Of a stretch of DNA of 64,000 nt, positions 58,243 through 64,000 are shown piece by piece. How positions within the stretch are numbered: position 1 is the stretch's first letter; every line of letters starts with the position of its first letter. Made by a program: the position numbers and the translations under genes. Below the pieces are notes generated by a model, which worked only from the letters and a program-made list of their open reading frames with translations, made no database searches and was not told where the DNA came from. Source of the stretch: Trachythela sp. YZ-2020 (lineage: Eukaryota > Cnidaria > Anthozoa > Malacalcyonacea > Clavulariidae); NCBI GenBank assembly GCA_016169945.1, contig JADLSH010000164.1, forward strand, positions 124,001 through 188,000, read 5' to 3'.

Positions 58243-59601
58243 GAGAGAAGATTGTTTATCGGAAACTGGTCGAAATTTTGTTGTGGCTGGACATGTAAGA
58301 GAGTTTGAAGATCACGGCTGTAAAGGGGCCTGTTTATATGGAGGCGAGTTACCTGGCAAAGCGAGTTACTCGGCAACGGCGAGATCCCAGCTATTATAGA
58401 AACTTATAGTTTTCCCGGGTGACTGTTTACATGACAAACCGGGTCACTCGCCATGGCGAGATTCCGGCAGAAAGAGGCTGGATCTCGCGTAACTCGCCAA
58501 GAATAAATGCATGTTTCCTTCGTTTTCCTACTTTGATAAATAACATAGCCCAATCTAGCCTTCAAAAGTGTATAAAAGAGGTATAATATAAACAGATCGG
58601 TTCCATATAAACAGGCTCTAAGTCTACATGCAGGTTTATATCAATTCGAAATTCAAAGTGCTTACTGCATGTTAAGCCTTCAAATGTGTGTTAACTTATC
58701 AAGATTATTAACTTTGTAGCCTTCATATATACAGTTTGGAATTCAATTCTCAAGATATTTTAGTGATAGTTATTGTAAAATAGAAAATCATAATATGACG
58801 CTATAGTCTAGCGCAAGCGGGTTTGACACACAGTTAAATAACGCTTTTTCAAACTTTCAAAGTCATTCACGGGATAGATTTCTGGTGTGATGCTTTGATA
58901 TTTCTCTTAATTTGTATATCTACGTTTACTTCGGTTCAATATGCTCCTTCATGCAGGTATTAAATATGGTTTAAAATGTCTTTTGTTTACGTTTGCCATT
59001 TTAGTTCGCGTGATATAAAACTTTACATTTCAACTCAAATTATTTTAGGGCAGGTAATTTTGAAAACGGGTGTAAATAGAGCGTCTTAAACGTGATTTAT
59101 ATTGACATACTGACATACAAAACATATTAAACAGCCAGCTATATAGGTTGTACGTTAAAGATTTTAGAATTTAGTCACGTGATGATGCAAACAAAGTTGA
59201 GGATGTTTTTTACAGCATACCTTGTTCATTGTCCAGTTTTAGTAGAAAGCGTTGATCGAAGTCAAAACACATGCATTCACTGCATGATTCACTTTGTGAG
59301 ATTTTTATGGCCAAAGCAAGTAAACACGAAGATATCCTTGTCGAAGAAACACGGAATACCAGAAAACCAGGCCAAAACCTTTCATTCCTATGCTTTTCTA
59401 CTCCCATATTTAAAAATATCGTGTACATTTTTACAGAAACCATGGTTTTTTGTGAGTTTCTTGCCAGTTTTCTTGAGTTTTCGTCTTTTTCGTCAGCCTC
59501 GCTTTGAATTCACAATTGCACTGATCTCAAATTATTTCGCCACACTGGAATTTTCAATTTTAATAAATTCTTAAATTTTACCTATGTTAAAAAATAAACA
59601 C

Positions 59602-59740
59602 GTTATTTACCGGCAGCGTCGGTCGGGATGAGAAAACTGTGCCCTCGGTCTTGAAAACGTCCCTCGCCCTTCGGGCTCGGGCCGTTTTCAAGACCTCGGG
59701 CACAGTTTTTCTCATCCGGACCTCGCAACCGGTAAATAAC
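59602..59740. repeat. 139-bp hairpin, second copy
   Basis: Same as 55233-55371 with a single visible change (tccggatgag to tcgggatgag) in one arm. Confidence 0.9.
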
Positions 59741-60298
59741 ATATATGTACTGTAGTTGTATGCAGTAGTTTTTAAACTTTTGTTTGTTTTAAAGAATTAT
59801 ATTACTCTGACAGTTCTAGACTGCCTTGAGCAGAGTATAAAATATCATTTTAGAATTTTAAATTTTTAGTCTGCCACAAGCATTGGCCACAAGTCGAAGA
59901 TTTTGAACATTATAAAAGATAATACTGAACGTAAATACGTAAAAAACATACTAAAAGAAAGCTTAGAAACTGGTTAAAAACATACGTACTGCTTGAATTT
60001 CAAAGATTTACGATTATAATGAAAAGGTTGTGGTTTCTTCGCAGAAAAATCTCGAAAATAACTTCCCGCGGCTTTTTTCAAAGTTTTACCGGGTCACGAA
60101 GATTCCACGCGTGAGACGCGAGGACGCCATCTGATCTATATAGATCGTGTTTCAAACTGTACTAACTGTAGGGAGCCACCTTAATTAAATATAAGTTTCT
60201 TACAAGAAGTAGTACCGAAAGAGCAAAGAAAAAACATTTTCAGAATAGAACTTTTTTTGGAGAAAATAGCAAGCAAAAACAAATAACTTTGCAGTTAA

Positions 60299-61503
60299 GG
60301 TGGCTCCCTACAGTAATGCATGAGATGATCGCGGGACGAGAGTCAAAAACGCGTGGCAAGTACGTGGACTTTCCCACGCAAATTCGACGATCAAAACAAA
60401 ACAAAGATATTTCGCCCGGTTTTTTAAAATATTTCGCCTGAAAGATTTGTACTGGAAAAACTTTGAATAATCCTTAGTTTTATGTGACAAAGCATCAGTA
60501 ACACCAATGAGTGATTTTAACTATGATACAAATATCGCTTGGATAAAAAAGCTTGACAGGAATATAAAAGTGAATTTTTCAAAAACATTTTAGATATAAT
60601 GTTCACTAATAAGAGTTTATTAAACATTTATTAACCATTGTATAAAACAGTTAAACGTTATCAAAGTCGTTTAGTGATACTTGCATGTTTTTTACAAGTT
60701 AAACAGTAAAAATATCACAGTTCTATAGCAAAATACCGACTTGTTCATCTTCAGCAAAATTACAAAACTAGGCAAAGATATGTCCAGCTGTACGGCTGTT
60801 GAAGCTCGTGAACTGAGTAAATGGAAGGATTCAATTGGACTTAAATCGATCTAACCCTCCACAGTATTTCTTGGTAGTCCATGGCTCTCAAATATATTGA
60901 ATAAACGTCAAAATCAAAAGATAAAAACAACATTTGCCACTCGTTTTTGCACGATGAAAGCACATCTTGCGCCCGCAAACTATCATTCACTAGTCAGCGA
61001 CGTTTTTATGTAGGGCAAATTTCACCCAATTTTGACCCAATTTTTCACCTTTATATGCGTTTTACTCTTTAGTTTTATCGGTAACCTATCTTCAAATTTT
61101 GACCATAAATTTTAATTTTGGTAAATTTTATGTATTTCAATTTTAAAAAAAATCGCTAGTGTAGAAATCTTTATATAAAATTTTCGAGTTTAAAAAAATT
61201 GCACACTAGCGATTTTGATTAAACTTTCATAATAGTTTCAGAACATTATGCTTAAAACTTATATGAAATAAAAAAGATGGGTCACCGACTTTGTTTTTTA
61301 GATACGGACAATTTTATGCGCATAGTAACCACATTTCAGGCTTACGTCTTGTTACCATGGCAACGATGACACTACCTGAACCGGGTTTTAAATATTCTAT
61401 AGATGGTGAATATTACCCTCGAGTATAAAAAACTTCGTCATCTGCGATAATACTCGTTTAAAAACGATTTATTATAAAGCTAAAATAACTGTAGGGAGCC
61501 ACC
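60299..61503. mobile_element. 1.2-kb TTAA-flanked element, second copy
   Basis: Duplicate of 55930-57141, with TTAA at 60295-60298 and 61504-61507. It was copied by the tandem duplication, not by a new insertion, because the flanks are duplicated too. Confidence 0.85.
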
Positions 61504-61683
61504 TTAAAAAGCACTTGTTTTACCTGAAAGACATGTCCTAAATAAATTAAAGTTTTAAAACAAAAACATAACAAAAATATTTGAACTTTTTAGGCCAAGT
61601 TGTGACACGGATTGTGGCTGCACAAACTGTCAAAATATTACAGTACATAATATTCTATCGATGCAGTTAATGGCTATATTATA

Positions 61684-61792
61684 AAACAATTATACCATTC
61701 GCTCTCGTCGTATATGGCTGATAGCCAACTCGGTGCTACGCACCTCGTCGGCCATCAGCTCATATACGACTCGAGCTCATGGTATAATTGTT
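61684..61792. repeat. Palindrome, second copy
   Basis: As 57323-57430, with one change (gctatcag to gccatcag) creating a mismatch in the stem. Confidence 0.88.
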
Positions 61793-62237
61793 AAATATAT
61801 GGCTGGGTCATGACCGAACAAGCTCTAATACGAAACCTTCAAAAGGCGGATAATTTTGTTGAAACCTCAACTCTTTCACATTTTATTAATACGAGTGATG
61901 TTGTCGATCTCTCGAACATGTTTTATGACGGCACCCGGCTCAAAAGGTTGGGAAATTTGGACTCTTAAGAAAATTATGTCTGAGACATTTATGTCAAATG
62001 GCAAATGGAGTTCGTCGGGTGGGTCGTCAAAGAAGTTTAAAATTACAAACGCGGAGGTCAGCTTTACGTGGCATCGCGGAAAGCAGAAGTCACTTTTATT
62101 TCAAGGGAAAGATGGATATACAGTTCGAGATAAATGTAGACATTTATGCGAGATGCATGGCTGAGATGCATGGCTGAGATGCATGGCTGCTTGTTGAATA
62201 CTCGACCGAAGACAGCTGCATTTGAAAACGATATAGT

Positions 62238-62600
62238 AAGTAAGTGGGGGTGTGCTAATCATCCTTACTTGCAGCTGAGAGCTGAGCTGAATTGCGAAGG
62301 ACGCAGCTCGACTTAATCGAGTCCAAGGCTTATTAAAGGCGCCACAGGCAGCCACCGTATGACTCATGTCTGATCAGGGAGCACAGCTACGATGGAAGGG
62401 TTAGTTTGGGGTTAATCCAAACCCACCCTGTGAACATTCCCTGTGGGAGGAAACCGAGTACCCGGAGAAAACCCACGACTTTCGGTAGAGTGTTGACTGA
62501 CTCTTTTCACATAAGTGTCATGAGTCCCCAGCGAGAATCGAACCCATGATCTCAGAGGTGAAAAGCGCTTGCTCTGACGACTGCGCCACCGAAGCCCCGT
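62238..62600 (-). mobile_element. tRNA-derived SINE, second copy
   Basis: Duplicate of 57880-58242. Head with box A/box B at about 62526-62598. Confidence 0.8.
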
Positions 62601-63745
62601 GAGAGAAGATTGTTTATCGGAAACTGGTCGAAATTTTGTTGTGGCTGGACATGTAAGAGAGTTTGAAGATCACGGCTGTAAAAAGGGGCCTGTTTATATG
62701 GAGGCGAGTTACCTGGCAAAGCGAGTTACTCGGCAACGGCGAGATCCCAGCTATTATAGAAACTTATAGTTTTCCCGGGTGACTGTTTACATGACAAACC
62801 GGGTCACTCGCCATGGCGAGATTCCGGCAGAAAGAGGCTGGATCTCGCGTAACTCGCCAAGAATAAATGCATGTTTCCTTCGTTTTCCTACTTTGATAAA
62901 TAACATAGCCCAATCTAGCCTTCAAAAGTGTATAAAAGAGGTATAATATAAACAGATCGGTTCCATATAAACAGGCTCTAAGTCTACATGCAGGTTTATA
63001 TCAATTCGAAATTCAAAGTGCTTACTGCATGTTAAGCCTTCAAATGTGTGTTAACTTATCAAGATTATTAACTTTGTAGCCTTCATATATACAGTTTGGA
63101 ATTCAATTCTCAAGATATTTTAGTGATAGTTATTGTAAAATAGAAAATCATAATATGACGCTATAGTCTAGCGCAAGCGGGTTTGACACACAGTTAAATA
63201 ACGCTTTTTCAAACTTTCAAAGTCATTCACGGGATAGATTTCTGGTGTGATGCTTTGATATTTCTCTTAATTTGTATATCTACGTTTACTTCGGTTCAAT
63301 ATGCTCCTTCATGCAGGTATTAAATATGGTTTAAAATGTCTTTTGTTTACGTTTGCCATTTTAGTTCGCGTGATATAAAACTTTACATTTCAACTCAAAT
63401 TATTTTAGGGCAGGTAATTTTGAAAACGGGTGTAAATAGAGCGTCTTAAACGTGATTTATATTGACATACTGACATACAAAACATATTAAACAGCCAGCT
63501 ATATAGGTTGTACGTTAAAGATTTTAGAATTTAGTCACGTGATGATGCAAAACCTCTATAATTATGTAACTGGTTGTTATATTTTTGTTAAAATCCTGAC
63601 TCACAACGCTCTTTGGTTTATTGGCTATTGGTTCATGTCTCGCTGTTTGTTGATTGCTAACCCTAATCCTAACGATTCTGCGAAAGTAGCGGCCCTCGGA
63701 GATCTTTGACTTTGACACAATGACTAAAATTTTAAACATCCTTAC

Positions 63746-63865
63746 CTTGTTTTTTACGCACAATAGAAAATATTTCCTGTATGGTTTTCCCACACCCGTA
63801 GCAAAATCTGTGTACATTAGGATCAAGCTCAATGTTACAATCCGGACATAAGACTCCAGTGTTGT
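63746..63865 (-). CDS. RNF213: RNF213-like gene, zinc-ribbon exon (distal copy)
   Basis: 120-nt exon. Acceptor gcttctgctttcag/ACAACACT, donor aacaag/gtaagg. It encodes LCPDCNIELDPNVHRFCYGCG then KTIQEIFSIVRKKQ, about 75% identical to the exon at 39520-39642 and one codon shorter. The intron sequence before the acceptor is also alike (ttggttytgcttctrctttcag), so exon and flank were duplicated together. Both copies need one base upstream and leave one, so they can be spliced to each other in frame. Either one protein has two ribbons in tandem, or the exons are alternatives, or this belongs to a neighbouring paralogue extending beyond the window. Confidence 0.7.
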
Positions 63866-64000
63866 CTGAAAGCAGAAGCAGAACCAAAGTTAGTATAAAC
63901 TTTGTGAGTTAAAAAGTTAGTGAGAAACCACAGTAAAATGGTTTAAAGTTATACTGTAGTTATATTGTAGTGTTTGCAATCATTAGTTATTTTAAAAAGA

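Larger units (their letters stand above)
54818..59186 (+). repeat. 4.37-kb tandem duplication, first copy
   Basis: Nearly identical to 59187-63546. I count only about 15 visible differences, for example a small rearranged patch near 56065 and a TA-length change near 57435. The unit starts gcaaacaaagttgaggatg. The junction has gca microhomology. It contains a TTAA element, two long hairpins, a SINE and no convincing gene. Confidence 0.97.
59187..63546 (+). repeat. 4.37-kb tandem duplication, second copy
   Basis: Second unit, offset 4369 at the start and 4360 at the end. Afterwards the sequence diverges at gatgatgcaaaacctc. Confidence 0.97.

Overview
The window looks like an intron-rich, transposon-dense metazoan genome. 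A cnidarian, probably an anthozoan, is my best guess. That rests on AT-rich DNA, introns with GT/AG ends, and the mix of elements (Academ/DUF6589, Harbinger, Penelope-like, CR1/Jockey-group LINEs, Ty3/gypsy, Helitron, mariner with a DUF4817-type head, TTAA elements, a tRNA-derived SINE). No species-diagnostic gene is present, so this is inference. There are no bacterial operons, rRNA genes or CRISPR arrays.

The host gene I can support is on the minus strand, and its recognisable exons run from about 63.9 kb down to 24.6 kb. They are a zinc-ribbon exon (63746-63865), a second copy of that exon (39520-39642), a 1.39-kb acidic Ser/Thr/Glu-rich exon (35429-36819), two small charged exons (34863-34964 and 31907-32010) and two exons encoding a CBM20-like fold (26594-26755 and 24648-24844). 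Every junction is phase-compatible. The order zinc ribbon, long acidic linker, Lys-rich stretch, CBM20 matches the N-terminus of the giant E3 ligase/AAA ATPase RNF213. The first exon and the AAA and RING parts are not seen.

Almost everything else is mobile DNA, much of it nested. (1) 0.5-7.6 kb: a 7.07-kb DNA transposon with perfect 52-bp inverted repeats and a 9-bp target duplication. It carries a RecQ-like helicase (minus) and an intron-containing DUF6589 gene (plus), with a MITE inside one intron. (2) 9.6-10.4 kb: a truncated LINE 3' end. (3) 14.1-20.0 kb: a degraded plus-strand LINE split by a nearly intact minus-strand LINE whose ORF2 has one stop codon. (4) 20.0-24.6 kb: two long-armed foldback elements and a mariner pseudogene. 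(5) 27.2-31.7 kb: a young Ty3/gypsy element. (6) 42.76-47.88 kb: a Penelope-like element interrupted by a 4-kb Harbinger, with the junction duplicated. (7) 49.6-51.1 kb: the 5' coding half of a Helitron, starting with a membrane-like segment and a 2A ribosome-skipping motif fused to a cysteine-protease-like domain. (8) 54.8-63.5 kb: a very recent 4.37-kb tandem duplication containing TTAA elements, hairpins and a SINE.

The strongest leads are the helicase/DUF6589 transposon with its 9-bp target duplication, the 2A-protease-Helitron arrangement, the duplicated symmetric zinc-ribbon exon of the RNF213-like gene, and a set of TTAA-flanked elements sharing the start GGTGG.
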